64,000 nt of DNA from Grimontia indica (GTDB taxonomy: Bacteria > Pseudomonadota > Gammaproteobacteria > Enterobacterales > Vibrionaceae), in the NCBI RefSeq assembly GCF_000333895.2, contig NZ_ANFM02000026.1, positions 1-64,000 of the forward strand. Reading direction: 5' to 3'. A program made the position numbers and the translations under genes. Below are positions 1 to 9,066 of this stretch, piece after piece. The first letter of the stretch is position 1, and the number at the start of each line of letters is the position of its first letter. Under the pieces are notes generated by a model, which ran no database searches, was not told the origin of the DNA, and saw nothing but the letters and a program-made list of their open reading frames with translations.

Positions 1-152
1 CCTCTGCCTTGCATAAAATCCCCACAAACTGCTGCAAAAATCACCACCAAAGGTCAACAGCCCCTACAAGGGCCGCGCCCAGCTTTCTATTTCTCCTCAA
101 ACCTCACCCTTTCGTTATATACTCACGGCGAATATTACGCCGGAGAACCCAG

Positions 153-923
153 GTGCAGATAGCTTTAACCTGCGAAGCGCCAGAACGCGCTGACATCCTT
201 AACCAGATTGCCAACCGTTGGGGACTGACCCACGATGAGAACGCCCTGTTTGCGTTAGTACTGACCGAAAATCAATTGGAGCTTCGAAAGCTGGACGAGC
301 CAAAGCTCGGCGCGGTTTTCGTCGATTTGGTGGGCGGTGCTGTAGGTCATCGCCGTAAATTCGGGGGCGGGAAAGGGCAGTCGATCGCTAAAGCAGTCGG
401 ACTCAACAAAGGCGCGACGCCAACGGTACTGGATGCCACAGCAGGATTGGGGCGCGATGCTTTTGTGCTGGCGTCTCTTGGTTGTAAGGTACAGATGGTT
501 GAGCGTCACCCTGTGGTTGCGGCGCTGCTGGATGATGGCCTTGCCCGTGCCAAAGTGGATCCGGAAATCGGCGGTTGGGTGAGTGAGCGCATGTCGCTTC
601 TGCATGCTTCAAGCCATGATGCACTGGTGAAGCTTGTTGATGACGAAAATCTGGAACGCCCGGATGTGGTGTATCTCGACCCCATGTACCCGCATAAGAA
701 AAAGTCAGCATTGGTCAAAAAAGAGATGCGTGTTTTCCAGTCGCTGGTAGGCGCAGATGACGACGCAGATGGTCTGTATGAGCCAGCTTATACACTGGCG
801 ACCAAGCGTGTGGTGGTTAAGCGTCCGGATTATGCCAAGTTTCTGGCTGGTAAAACGCCGTCTACTCAAATTGAAACCAAGAAGAACCGCTTTGACGTCT
901 ATGTGAAAGCAGCGATGCGATAG
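153..923 (+). CDS. rsmJ: 16S rRNA (guanine-1516-N2)-methyltransferase RsmJ
   Basis: Class I SAM-dependent methyltransferase that modifies G1516 of 16S rRNA in the small ribosomal subunit (family knowledge). Seen in the sequence: the SAM-binding stretch [19 protein letters not shown], an acidic strand end MVERHP, and the N6/N2-MTase-like motif [16 protein letters not shown]. The open frame extends back to position 9, but the first 48 codons are Arg/Pro-rich and unlike the family. I chose the GTG at 153 because a GGAGA lies 6 nt upstream and the remaining 256 residues fit the family length. In E. coli rsmJ follows prlC; whatever precedes it here is outside the window. The gene ends 50 nt before a terminator that serves the opposite strand. 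Confidence 0.9.
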   Translation: MQIALTCEAPERADILNQIANRWGLTHDENALFALVLTENQLELRKLDEPKLGAVFVDLVGGAVGHRRKFGGGKGQSIAKAVGLNKGATPTVLDATAGLGRDAFVLASLGCKVQMVERHPVVAALLDDGLARAKVDPEIGGWVSERMSLLHASSHDALVKLVDDENLERPDVVYLDPMYPHKKKSALVKKEMRVFQSLVGADDDADGLYEPAYTLATKRVVVKRPDYAKFLAGKTPSTQIETKKNRFDVYVKAAMR

Positions 924-975
924 TCCCAATCACCAAAGGTCGACAGACCCAGATTCCTCTCCGCCAGAAACCAAA

Positions 976-996
976 ACGCCTCCGAAGCGGAGGCGT
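976..996 (-). terminator. Intrinsic terminator of the 30-residue peptide gene
   Basis: Perfect 9-bp stem (ACGCCTCCG / CGGAGGCGT) with a 3-nt loop. On the minus strand it is followed by TTTTGG; on the plus strand no T-run follows, so it terminates leftward transcription coming from the small gene at 1015-1107. Confidence 0.75.
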
Positions 997-1014
997 GGGG
1001 TGCAAAGGGTCGGA

Positions 1015-1107
1015 TTACTCCATACCTTTAACCAGCAGAACTGTCAGCAGACCAGTAACAACTGAAACCAACAGGCCTGACACCAGGATCCAAGGTAACA
1101 TATCCAT
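1015..1107 (-). CDS. Putative 30-residue single-pass membrane peptide
   Basis: Short reading frame starting MDMLPWILVSG and ending LLVKGME, 30 residues, almost all of it one hydrophobic helix (about residues 4-26) with a Lys near the C-terminus. This is the architecture of small inner-membrane regulatory peptides such as CydX or YnhF, but I do not recognise the sequence as either. Support for a real gene: its stop lies 19 nt before a perfect terminator hairpin that faces the same direction and no other gene uses. The start is uncertain: the ATG at 1107 has no strong ribosome site, an in-frame ATG lies two codons later, and an in-frame GTG lies five codons earlier. Function unknown. Confidence 0.45.
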   Translation of the reverse strand: MDMLPWILVSGLLVSVVTGLLTVLLVKGME

Positions 1108-1345
1108 GATGGGCGGGCTCACTTTCAAAAGGGATTGGCAAAGCCGACGCCATTTGTTGCTCATGCTGACTGATAAAAGCCTGCGAATTGATTAACAACT
1201 GAAACCGGCAAAATATAATTTGTTACGCCCCTATTTGATAACAGCTACTTTGTCTTAACAATGGCTGGTAAATAGCAGTTAATCATTATTAACAGCTTGA
1301 AACAACTTGGGTTGTTTTTGAGTCTGAGTGCGAAAATCGTGAATA

Positions 1346-1372
1346 AAAAAACGCCCTTTCGAGCGTTTTTTG
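1346..1372 (-). terminator. Terminator downstream of hemY
   Basis: Hairpin AAAACGC-loop-GCGTTTTTT just after the hemY stop. On the minus strand the arm is followed by a run of T, and A/T runs flank both sides, so it may work in both directions. Confidence 0.7.
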
Positions 1373-1385
1373 TTCGTGAAATGTT

Positions 1386-2573
1386 TCACTCTTTGTGAGG
1401 CAGAGCAAGCTTGAGGGCTTCGCGGGAAAGACTGTTTGCAGCACCGGACTCGTTAAGTTTTTCTAACGTATCCACCAGCCAAGCGTAATCGGTCACATCT
1501 GGGCGAATTTCCAACGCTTTTTCAAAGTGAGTGCGAGCCTCTGTCCATTTTCCTTCACGGAAGTAGAGCTGACCCAATGCGCTGTGTGTCACCGGGTTAT
1601 TCTCGTTGTAGCGCAGCAGCTCCTGAAGTTTGAGAATAGCCGGATGGTAATCAGGCAGTTTCAGCTCAGGCACCAGAGAAATCAGGGTTTCATCCGGATG
1701 CTTTTTCAGGTTCTCACGCAGAATGATGTAAGCCTCTGAATCGGCATGACGTGAAATCAACTGTTTCACCAGACAGGCAATCAGCTTGGGTTGCTGACGT
1801 GCTGCGCGGCTTAGGCTGTTCCAGTGAGCCAGAAGGCCGTCGCTGCCTTTCTGTGTCGCGATGTGAGCCATCAGGCCACATTCGGCTTTCAACTCCAGCT
1901 TTTCTGCTTCCGTTTCAGTTACGGCTTTTACACGTTTCAGTGATGGCATCAAACGCAGCAGAGCTTGCCAGTCCTGAAGCTGTAGGTAGGTATCTTTCAG
2001 CAAGTTCAGCAGAATCGGGTTGCGCGGATTGGCATCGACCAACCCTTGAAGGCTCGCGAGCGCTTCTTCATATTGACCTTGGCGAAATTGCAGTTTGGCG
2101 CGGGTCAGTGAGGTTGCCAGACGATCAGTCCCAAAATCCGCCGCCTGCTGCAGGTAACGGTCACGGCTGTCCACGTCGCCACGGCCTTGCGCTGCTTCTG
2201 CTGCTGCCAGGTAGTTCAATAAAGGGGCATCGCTGTGGGCAGCCCCTTTCATCACCAGTTTCTCGGACTGTTTCCAGTCACCTTCCAGCAGTTTCAGCAA
2301 GCCATCGTTGGTCAGCGCGCGTGCTTTCTTACTCTTACGGCCGGAAAACCAGCCGCGGGTTGAACTTGAAAGCGAGAAGATTTTGCGAATGAGCCATTCA
2401 AGGATGAACAGTGCAGCAAAAGCGAATACCACCAGAATGATGAGCGTGGATACACTCATCTCGATGGTTTGGTTAGCTGCGGAAATCAGCACGTAACCTT
2501 GATTACCCGCCAAATCCGGCCCGACAATCAGGCCTGCAATCAGCGCGATAACCAGCAGGAGAATTTTAATCAT
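1386..2573 (-). CDS. hemY: HemY, TPR-containing inner-membrane protein of the haem operon
   Basis: Protein of 395 residues of the HemY/YifK-adjacent family found at the end of the hemCDXY operon; it is not the protoporphyrinogen oxidase that shares the name. Two N-terminal hydrophobic segments are visible (about residues 2-22 and 41-62), followed by a basic patch and a helical region with TPR-like repeats, including GQLYFREGKWTEARTHFEKALEIRPD near the C-terminus split around residue 345-370. It overlaps hemX by 4 nt (ATGA), so translation is coupled. Loss of hemY in E. coli affects porphyrin accumulation, but the exact biochemical role is unsettled. A terminator follows the stop. Confidence 0.92.
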   Translation of the reverse strand: MIKILLLVIALIAGLIVGPDLAGNQGYVLISAANQTIEMSVSTLIILVVFAFAALFILEWLIRKIFSLSSSTRGWFSGRKSKKARALTNDGLLKLLEGDWKQSEKLVMKGAAHSDAPLLNYLAAAEAAQGRGDVDSRDRYLQQAADFGTDRLATSLTRAKLQFRQGQYEEALASLQGLVDANPRNPILLNLLKDTYLQLQDWQALLRLMPSLKRVKAVTETEAEKLELKAECGLMAHIATQKGSDGLLAHWNSLSRAARQQPKLIACLVKQLISRHADSEAYIILRENLKKHPDETLISLVPELKLPDYHPAILKLQELLRYNENNPVTHSALGQLYFREGKWTEARTHFEKALEIRPDVTDYAWLVDTLEKLNESGAANSLSREALKLALPHKE

Positions 2574-3787
2574 TGGTTATTCTCCCCGGTTTGCAGCGGC
2601 GCTAAATCGCGGCGAAGACGGTCAGCCAGCATGTCACTAATCAGTGCTTGGCTCTCCAGTGCCTCAGGGTAGCTGACTTCAATAGTCTGCTGGCTGAGGT
2701 TGGTCAGGGTCGCAATGAAGCTCTTGGTGATATCAGCATCCTGATTGTAGAAACGCTCTGCCCAGTCTTTCGCGGTTTTCAGTGACTCTGCATACAAGCG
2801 GCCATTCTCGCGGTATACCGAGGTCACGGCCTGATCCAGCTTCGCCTTGAGGTTTTCCTGCAGATAGAAAGTTTGCGCCGGGGTGAGCAGCGGTACCACG
2901 TCGCCTTCACGTTTGCGGTAGGTGATGAACTGACCGACGAAATCACTTAAAGAGGCTTTCAGGTTTTGCTGCCAGTCGTCGACATTGCCAGAAACCTGCT
3001 GCGGTGCGACTTCTTCCGCTTCTGGCATGATGGCATTGGCCAGCGGCAGTTTGTCGACTTCCTGTTGAAGCGAGTTCAGGCGAAGCACAATACCGTCGCG
3101 GTCTATGCGCTTCACTGCTTTCAATTGCTGGATGTCTTTTGCCATCGCCTGACGGATTGGAGTCAGCGACGGGTCATTAAGCTCAGCAATGCGTTGATCG
3201 GCATTTTGCATCAGGGTGGTCGCCGTCAGCACGTCGTGTTCCAGCCAAAGCTTACGTGCGGCCTGATTCACCAGGTAATCCGCTTCCGCTAACAGCCAGT
3301 CATTCGGACGACGGCCTTTCACATCAGCCAGCGCAGATTGCAGGCTCTGAATGGTGGTGTCCTGCTGTTCAATCAGCACTTGAGTATCCTGCACGGCTTT
3401 TTTCACCGCTTCCTGGCTTTGCTTTTCGCTGTCAGCCAGCGCCGATTTCAGTGAGCTAATTTCATCCGTTAATGCAGAGATGTTGGCTGTGAGCTGTTGG
3501 CTTTGCTGGTGGCCGTGGTAGTAAAGGCCACCGCCGAGTGCAATCACCAACACAATGGCAACCACAGAAAGTTTGTTACCACCTTTTTTCTCTTGGGTGG
3601 CAGGGGGCGGCGTTGCAGTGTTTTTGTCACTGGCCGGCGTATCAGCAGGCGTGGACTTGGCAGCGGATTTGTCGGTCGCAGAAGGCTTACCGCTTTGCTT
3701 GGAAGACGATGGCGTTTCCTTGCCGGTAGGGGATGCTGGCGCCGACGTGTCTTTATCCGTGCCTGAAGTCTTATTGTTGTCTGTCAT
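2570..3787 (-). CDS. hemX: HemX, membrane-anchored haem-operon protein
   Basis: Protein of 405 residues, family often annotated as uroporphyrinogen-III C-methyltransferase although SAM-methylase motifs are not visible here. The first 70 residues are a low-complexity cytoplasmic stretch rich in Lys, Ser, Thr, Pro and Ala; then one transmembrane helix (about residues 73-92, LSVVAIVLVIALGGGLYYHG); then a long coiled-coil region (about 95-160) and a helical periplasmic domain. The start at 3787 lies inside hemD (17-nt overlap), and the next gene hemY overlaps by 4 nt, showing tight operon coupling. Probable role: scaffold of the porphyrin pathway at the inner membrane. Confidence 0.92.
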   Translation of the reverse strand: MTDNNKTSGTDKDTSAPASPTGKETPSSSKQSGKPSATDKSAAKSTPADTPASDKNTATPPPATQEKKGGNKLSVVAIVLVIALGGGLYYHGHQQSQQLTANISALTDEISSLKSALADSEKQSQEAVKKAVQDTQVLIEQQDTTIQSLQSALADVKGRRPNDWLLAEADYLVNQAARKLWLEHDVLTATTLMQNADQRIAELNDPSLTPIRQAMAKDIQQLKAVKRIDRDGIVLRLNSLQQEVDKLPLANAIMPEAEEVAPQQVSGNVDDWQQNLKASLSDFVGQFITYRKREGDVVPLLTPAQTFYLQENLKAKLDQAVTSVYRENGRLYAESLKTAKDWAERFYNQDADITKSFIATLTNLSQQTIEVSYPEALESQALISDMLADRLRRDLAPLQTGENNQ

Positions 3788-4544
3788 CCGAATGTCCCGA
3801 GTTAATCATCTCGTTTAACGCGTGAAACAGGGCGTGATTGGAGGCGCTGTTTACGCAGCTGATTGCATTAAAACCAAGGCCAATTGCTTGATTGTAAATC
3901 CGTTTGCTAGGCACCAGTATATGGCATTCTCGTAACCATTGCTGGTCACACTCTGAGATTGTCTGGCACAAAAGCGAAAGTTGTTCGCCACTGGTGATGA
4001 CCAGAGTATCGACATTTTCCGCTCGCCATTGCATAGCCAGTGATGATAGGGACTCACTGGTCCAATGTCGTTGATAGGCTTCAAAATAGCGCACCTTGGC
4101 GCCGTGATTTGTCAGAGTGTCGCCCAATAGTGCCCGTCCGCCGTTACCACGCAAGATCACGACCTGAAGACTTTCCGGCTTTTCGAAAAAAGACAAGGAC
4201 ACCATGCCTTCGCTGTCTTCTGTCGGTGGCTGAATCGCATCCACACCGCTTTTGGCTTTCCAGACTTGCGCTGTTTTTTCTCCGACTGCGACATAATGCA
4301 GATCGTCACGCCAGCTGGCGTTTTCGTCCTGAAGTTGTTGATGGGCGTATTCAATCGCGCGGGGACTCACCGCCACGACTACGCTGTGTGAAGGGAGTGT
4401 ATTAAGGTGATGAGTCAGAGAGGGAAGATCGTTTCCGGCGGAAAAAGACAATAAAGGCGCGGGAAGCGCCTTTATTCCTGATTGGTTCAGCGTTTCAGCA
4501 AGTTCATAGCAGGCAGGTGCGGGGCGCACCACCAGTACGGTCAT
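3771..4544 (-). CDS. hemD: Uroporphyrinogen-III synthase
   Basis: Cyclises hydroxymethylbilane with ring-D inversion to give uroporphyrinogen III, the step after HemC. The 257-residue length, start [17 protein letters not shown] and the two-domain HemD pattern (TSGEQLSLL and the conserved YFEAYQR segment) support the call. This family diverges strongly in sequence, so operon position after hemC weighs heavily. Its start overlaps the hemC stop by 4 nt. Confidence 0.92.
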   Translation of the reverse strand: MTVLVVRPAPACYELAETLNQSGIKALPAPLLSFSAGNDLPSLTHHLNTLPSHSVVVAVSPRAIEYAHQQLQDENASWRDDLHYVAVGEKTAQVWKAKSGVDAIQPPTEDSEGMVSLSFFEKPESLQVVILRGNGGRALLGDTLTNHGAKVRYFEAYQRHWTSESLSSLAMQWRAENVDTLVITSGEQLSLLCQTISECDQQWLRECHILVPSKRIYNQAIGLGFNAISCVNSASNHALFHALNEMINSGHSDDRQQ

Positions 4545-5476
4545 ACTTCGTCCTGATACAGTTTTTCCAGAATCACGCGGGCACCATCTTCAAGCAGCTG
4601 TTCAGCAAGGCCAGTGCCGAGCTCTTCCGCTTTTTCAAGCGGGCCCGTCACTTCACCGCTGACGATTTTGCTGCCGTCTGGCTCACCAACGAGTGCGCGC
4701 AGATGAATTTGGTCGCCGTGGATTTCTGCGTAGCTGCCAATCGGCACCTGACACCCACCCATCAGGCGGTTGTTCATCGCACGCTCACACAGCACGCGGT
4801 AAGTGGTGTTGGCATCGGCCAATGGTTCCAGCAGCGCACGGACGCGTTCATCATCCAGACGGCACTCAATGCCAACTGCGCCTTGGCCAACCGCTGGCAG
4901 AATTTCTTCCGGTTCAATTTCATTGCGGATACGGTCGTGAAGATTCAGACGTTTCAGACCTGCTGATGCAAGAATGATGGCGTCGTATTCACCATTATCC
5001 AGTTTGCCCAAGCGGGTGCCGACGTTGCCGCGTAGATCTTTCACCACCAAATCAGGGCGCATGGCACGAACCTGGCACTGGCGGCGAAGGCTTGATGTAC
5101 CGACAACCGCACCTTCTGGTAGTGCATTGATGCTTTCATAATTGTTGGAAACAAAGGCGTCACGTGGGTCTTCACGCTCACAGATAGTGACCAGCCCCAG
5201 CCCTTCAGGGAACTCTACCGGCACGTCTTTCATGGAATGGACTGCGATATCTGCACGACCATCCAGCATTGCCTGCTCCAGCTCTTTCACGAACAGTCCT
5301 TTACCGCCAACTTTGGCCAGTGGAGTGTCGAGAATGATGTCGCCTTTGGTCACCATAGGAACCAGCTCCACAACCAAACCCGGATGGGTTTCTTCCAGAG
5401 CGGCTTTAACAAATTCAGCCTGCCATAGGGCAAGTGGGCTCTGGCGGGTGGCGATGCGGATGGGTGTTGAAGTCAT
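4541..5476 (-). CDS. hemC: Porphobilinogen deaminase (hydroxymethylbilane synthase)
   Basis: Polymerises four porphobilinogens into hydroxymethylbilane. The dipyrromethane cofactor attaches to the Cys in [12 protein letters not shown] chose the ATG at 5476 over one four codons upstream (5488): with this start the cofactor Cys is residue 242 and [13 protein letters not shown] begins at residue 7, both identical to E. coli HemC as I recall it. Other visible motifs are [16 protein letters not shown] and SLRRQCQ. Length 311 residues. First gene of hemCDXY, divergent from cyaA as in E. coli. Confidence 0.96.
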   Translation of the reverse strand: MTSTPIRIATRQSPLALWQAEFVKAALEETHPGLVVELVPMVTKGDIILDTPLAKVGGKGLFVKELEQAMLDGRADIAVHSMKDVPVEFPEGLGLVTICEREDPRDAFVSNNYESINALPEGAVVGTSSLRRQCQVRAMRPDLVVKDLRGNVGTRLGKLDNGEYDAIILASAGLKRLNLHDRIRNEIEPEEILPAVGQGAVGIECRLDDERVRALLEPLADANTTYRVLCERAMNNRLMGGCQVPIGSYAEIHGDQIHLRALVGEPDGSKIVSGEVTGPLEKAEELGTGLAEQLLEDGARVILEKLYQDEV

Positions 5477-5592
5477 AGTTGCGTCCATTTGATTTGCTTA
5501 CGCTAATCGTACCACCCCTTGTTATTCCTTGAGAACTTAAGGTGATAGTGGCGATAAAAAGGTGCGAATCCACGCGGCTTCGGCTATGATGA

Positions 5593-5608
5593 TGTGATAT
5601 GGATCATG
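5593..5608. promoter_or_regulatory. Possible second CRP site
   Basis: TGTGA-TATGGA-TCATG has a perfect left half-site and three of five matches on the right, with the required 6-bp spacer. It sits nearer hemC than cyaA and could serve either gene. Confidence 0.35.
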
Positions 5609-5767
5609 TTTTTGGGGCGATTCACAGGGGTAAAACCCAACGTGGTTCACCTTATTTCGAATCAAATTTGAGATAAAGCGTTGTCTCTCTCACAGTTTTG
5701 GTCATATAGTGAGCAAAGTGAAGCAGAAATGATGAGTCATTGCTCGCTTTACGCTCCAAAGAAAAAC

Positions 5768-5783
5768 TGTTAGATTGATCACG
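5768..5783. promoter_or_regulatory. CRP operator of cyaA
   Basis: TGTTA-GATTGA-TCACG, about 85 nt upstream of the cyaA start. The E. coli cyaA P2 operator as I remember it is TGTTA-AATTGA-TCACG, followed by GTTTT as here, so the site differs by one base. In E. coli CRP-cAMP represses cyaA from this site. A TTTTAT hexamer that could be the -10 lies immediately downstream. Confidence 0.75.
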
Positions 5784-5864
5784 TTTTTATCCATGGGCGC
5801 CGAAGTCTTTTAGATTCAGCTCCCGTTACGTTGACTAGGATGTCGGCAACTTTGGATGTTTATC

Positions 5865-8417
5865 TTGCAAAACTATGTTGATCAGCAATTAGAGCGTCTT
5901 AATGCCTTCAACCACGTTAGGTTGGAGCGCGCACGAAGCGCTATGCACTCTCAGGCCGTTAATGTCTTTAACGTATTGCCTGCCTTGCTGCACTTTAATC
6001 ATCCTGCTGTCCCTGGTTACTTAGAACGTAGCGTCGTCCATGGTATCTGCAATTTCTCCCTTTCAGACGTTCAGCAAGACTTCGTCAACGATTGCGCCCT
6101 CGCTCTGAATACCCCATCACCAGTTAAGCCATTTTCCCAAGAGCACCCTATTAAAGGTTTGTTCTCGATGGGTAGTACTGCATCAATGGGCCAAAGCCTT
6201 ACCAGTGACCTGGATATCTGGGTCTGTGTGCAGGATTGGGTGGCGCACGACGAACGTGACATGCTGGACGCTAAATGTTCACTGATTTCCGACTGGGCGA
6301 TGTCTCAGGGTGTGGAAGTGAACTTCTTTGTGATTTGCGAGCAGCGTTTCCGCCAGAACATGGCGCAGGCGATGACCACAGAAAACTGTGGCTCTACCCA
6401 ACACTACCTGCTGCTCGATGAATTCTACCGATCCGCCGTGCATCTCGCCGGCCAACATCTGCTTTGGTATTTGGTGCCACCGGAGATGGAAGGTTGCTAC
6501 GAAGATTACGTCGGAGAGATGATTGCCAGTGGCGCGATAAAACGCGAAGACTGGGTGGACTTTGGCGGTTTGCCATCGATCCCGGCGGAAGAGTACTTCG
6601 GCTCCAGCCTCTGGCAACTGTATAAAAGTATCGATTCACCTTATAAGTCGGTACTGAAAGCGATTCTGCTTGAAGCCTACTCTTGGGAATACCCAGGTAC
6701 CCAGCTTTTGAGCGTTGACGGCAAACGCCGTTTCTTCTCTGGCATGTTGGACGTTTACCAGTCTGACGCTTATTACCTGATGCTGGAGAAAGTCACCCGC
6801 TATCTTGAGCGCATCGATGACCACCGCCGTCTTGATCTGGTGCGTCGCTGCTTCTACCTCAAAACCCACGAAAAACTGACCCGCGAACCGGGCCCTGGCT
6901 CTGTGCCATGGCGCCGTGAAGTACTGTGTATCCTGACCCGTGAATGGGGCTGGACGCAGGAAGACATCGCGCGTCTGGATAATCGCCGTAACTGGAAAGT
7001 GGAAGAGGTTAAAGAAGCGCACAACGAGCTGCTTGAAGCCTTAATGCTGAGCTATCGAAACCTTATCCGTTTCGCGCGCCGCAATGACATCACTTCTGCA
7101 ATTAGCCCTGAAGACATCAGTATTCTGGCCCGTAAGCTTTATGCTGCGTTTGAGGTATTGCCGGGCAAAGTGACCCTGCTCAACCCGCAACTGTCTCCGG
7201 ATTTGCACGAAGCGGACTTGAGCTTTATTCAGGTGCCAGAAGGGCGCAGTAACCCGCCGGGTTGGTATCTCTATAAGCAATCACTGAAGCCTGTCGAAAT
7301 CATCGGCCGTTCGCCGCTCGAACATAACCGTTACCTGTCAAAGCTGGTGGCGTGGGCGTATTTCAATGGTTTGTTGACCGAATCAAGCCGCCTGCATTCA
7401 GTGGCACGTAACAGCGATGTCGACATCGACAAGCTTTACCAATTGGTCAGTGACCTTCGTAACACCTTCTCGGTGCGTCGTCCGCAGCCTTCGCTGCAGG
7501 CGCTGTCGAGCCCTTGTGAAGTGCGTAAACTGGCGCTGTTCATCAACCTTGAAAATGACCCGACCACAGAGCTTAAACAGCCTGCGGTGCGTTTTGATTT
7601 CAAAAACACAGACATTTTCAGCTACGGCGCTGAGCAGCAGTGTTTGGTTGGCAGTGTTGATTTGGTTTACCGCAACAGCTGGAACGAAGTGCGTACCCTT
7701 AACTTCAAGGGTGAGAACGCCATTCTCGACGTGCTGAAAACTTTGCTGGGTAAGATGCACCAGGATGCCATTCCACCTGAGTCAGTGGATGTGTTCTGTT
7801 ATGCGGGCAAGATGCGTGGTTTGATTCGTAACCTGGTTTACCAACTGGTGGCAGAGTGTATCGACATGCGCCTGAAACCGGTCGATCAGGAAAAACGCCG
7901 CCGCTTTAAAGCGATTCGTGTGGCAGACCAAACCTTCGGCCTGTTCTTCGAGCGCCGAGGTGTGTCAGTGCAGAAGCTGGAAAACTCCGTCGAGTTCTAC
8001 CGTTCGATTTCGACCAATAAGGTTCACGGTTCACCGGTCGTGGTATTGGACAAAGACGCTGATATCCATCCGCCGGAAGTGGTCGATGCTTACGCCAGTG
8101 AAGGTCTTATCCAGTTCTTCTTTGAAGATTGCGATGATGGATTTCACATCTATGTGCTGGATGAAAACAACCGCGTGGAAGTGTATCGCCAGTGCAGCGG
8201 TGACAAAGAAGAGATGGTGCAGGGCGTAAACCGCTTCTATACCTCCTCACAGGAAACCGCTAACTTTGCCGGTAAAGGCGTGAATTTCAACCTGCCACAG
8301 TTTTACGACATCATCCATCAAGCCGATGGTCGTGCGCAGGTGATTCCCTACAAGAGTGAGCGTCAGTGGCAACGTGCTGATGCGAATACTGACGCCGCCC
8401 AATACGCGTCCCGCTGA
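5865..8417 (+). CDS. cyaA: Class I adenylate cyclase
   Basis: Makes cAMP from ATP; cytoplasmic, activity controlled by phosphorylated EIIA-Glc in relatives. The catalytic motif GSTASMGQSLTSDLDIW lies at about residues 103-119, followed by the long C-terminal regulatory half. I chose the TTG at 5865: E. coli cyaA also begins with UUG, and from this codon the two proteins align without gaps for the first 27 residues (Met at residue 27, RL at 11-12). An ATG three codons upstream (5856) is possible. GGATG lies 6 nt before the TTG. Length 850 residues. Divergent from hemC. Confidence 0.96.
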   Translation: MQNYVDQQLERLNAFNHVRLERARSAMHSQAVNVFNVLPALLHFNHPAVPGYLERSVVHGICNFSLSDVQQDFVNDCALALNTPSPVKPFSQEHPIKGLFSMGSTASMGQSLTSDLDIWVCVQDWVAHDERDMLDAKCSLISDWAMSQGVEVNFFVICEQRFRQNMAQAMTTENCGSTQHYLLLDEFYRSAVHLAGQHLLWYLVPPEMEGCYEDYVGEMIASGAIKREDWVDFGGLPSIPAEEYFGSSLWQLYKSIDSPYKSVLKAILLEAYSWEYPGTQLLSVDGKRRFFSGMLDVYQSDAYYLMLEKVTRYLERIDDHRRLDLVRRCFYLKTHEKLTREPGPGSVPWRREVLCILTREWGWTQEDIARLDNRRNWKVEEVKEAHNELLEALMLSYRNLIRFARRNDITSAISPEDISILARKLYAAFEVLPGKVTLLNPQLSPDLHEADLSFIQVPEGRSNPPGWYLYKQSLKPVEIIGRSPLEHNRYLSKLVAWAYFNGLLTESSRLHSVARNSDVDIDKLYQLVSDLRNTFSVRRPQPSLQALSSPCEVRKLALFINLENDPTTELKQPAVRFDFKNTDIFSYGAEQQCLVGSVDLVYRNSWNEVRTLNFKGENAILDVLKTLLGKMHQDAIPPESVDVFCYAGKMRGLIRNLVYQLVAECIDMRLKPVDQEKRRRFKAIRVADQTFGLFFERRGVSVQKLENSVEFYRSISTNKVHGSPVVVLDKDADIHPPEVVDAYASEGLIQFFFEDCDDGFHIYVLDENNRVEVYRQCSGDKEEMVQGVNRFYTSSQETANFAGKGVNFNLPQFYDIIHQADGRAQVIPYKSERQWQRADANTDAAQYASR

Positions 8418-8436
8418 TCAATCCCGATTTTAGAAA

Positions 8437-8467
8437 AAAGGCTGACAACACATGCTGTCAGCCTTTA
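8437..8467. terminator. Terminator between convergent cyaA and cyaY
   Basis: Perfect 11-bp stem AAAGGCTGACA / TGTCAGCCTTT with an 8-nt loop, flanked by A-run and TTTATTAAT, so it can serve both convergent genes. Confidence 0.85.
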
Positions 8468-8494
8468 TTAATACACTTTAAATCAAGCAGCTTG

Positions 8495-8806
8495 TTACCA
8501 GTCCACACTCTCGCCAGCGTGTTTGGAACATTCTTGCTTCACCATATCCATAAATTCCATGCCACTCTTGCTGCACAGCCATTGGCCGTCCTGGTAGCTG
8601 AAATGGAAGCCGCCTGAGCGCGATGCCAACCAGATCTCTTTCATCGGTTCCTGACGGTTGATGATGATCTGGCTGCGATCTTCAAAATCCAGTGTCAGAA
8701 CATTACCATTCGTTTCGTAATCGATATCCGCGCCACTCTCGTCGATGCCGTCTTCAATCGCCATCCATTGCTCGTCAACCAGTTCATGGTATTGGCTTGT
8801 GTTCAT
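8495..8806 (-). CDS. cyaY: Frataxin-like iron donor CyaY
   Basis: Small acidic protein (103 residues) that binds iron and modulates Fe-S cluster assembly by IscS. The N-terminal helix MNTSQYHELVDEQWMAIEDG supplies the acidic ridge typical of frataxin, followed by beta strands NVLTLDFEDRSQIIINRQEP and IWLASRSGGFHF with the conserved W and G residues. Convergent with cyaA, as in E. coli. Confidence 0.95.
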   Translation of the reverse strand: MNTSQYHELVDEQWMAIEDGIDESGADIDYETNGNVLTLDFEDRSQIIINRQEPMKEIWLASRSGGFHFSYQDGQWLCSKSGMEFMDMVKQECSKHAGESVDW

Positions 8807-8880
8807 TCTCAGTCGTCCTATTGCTTTTCAGTGCGTTGATGCGATTATAGAGGGCATTAACTTTTAGATCACTGGCAGAA

Positions 8881-9042
8881 ATGATGCGATTAACCCTGAA
8901 ACTTGCCGCGCTGGCAACAGTAGCCCTGATTTCGGCATGCGGTCAGCAAGGACCCCTCTACTTTCCAGAAGATGTACCCGCGCAAAATGAGCAGGTCAAT
9001 TCGGAAACGCCGCAGGATACTCAGGAATCCACTCAGCCATAA
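8881..9042 (+). CDS. lptM: LptM (YifL), small outer-membrane lipoprotein
   Basis: Lipoprotein of 53 residues. A signal peptide ends in the lipobox LISAC, so the mature chain starts at Cys20, followed by GQQGPLYFPED, the conserved LptM core, and a Glu/Gln/Thr-rich tail. In E. coli LptM binds LptD-LptE and helps oxidative maturation of the lipopolysaccharide translocon. Position between cyaY and the lysine genes matches E. coli cyaY-yifL-dapF. The start may be either of two tandem ATGs (8881, 8884). Confidence 0.88.
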   Translation: MMRLTLKLAALATVALISACGQQGPLYFPEDVPAQNEQVNSETPQDTQESTQP

Positions 9043-9066
9043 AACTTTGGACAGGGAAGGACAACG

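Larger units (their letters stand above)
5477..5864. other. hemC/cyaA divergent control region
   Basis: About 390 bp between divergent genes. It holds two CRP-like sites (entered separately) and no convincing open frame. The hemC promoter should lie in its left part; I could not assign a clear -35/-10 pair. Confidence 0.6.

Noticed and set aside
995-1195. 66-codon plus-strand frame
   Set aside because: Shadow of the minus-strand 30-residue peptide region; no ribosome site; begins inside a terminator hairpin arm.
1751-2392. 213-codon frame antisense to hemY
   Set aside because: Antisense to a well-supported gene; low-complexity, Arg/Ser-rich translation without motifs.
4517-4966. 149-codon frame antisense to hemC
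   Set aside because: Full overlap with a conserved enzyme, no family resemblance, and typical of long shadow frames in GC-balanced coding DNA.
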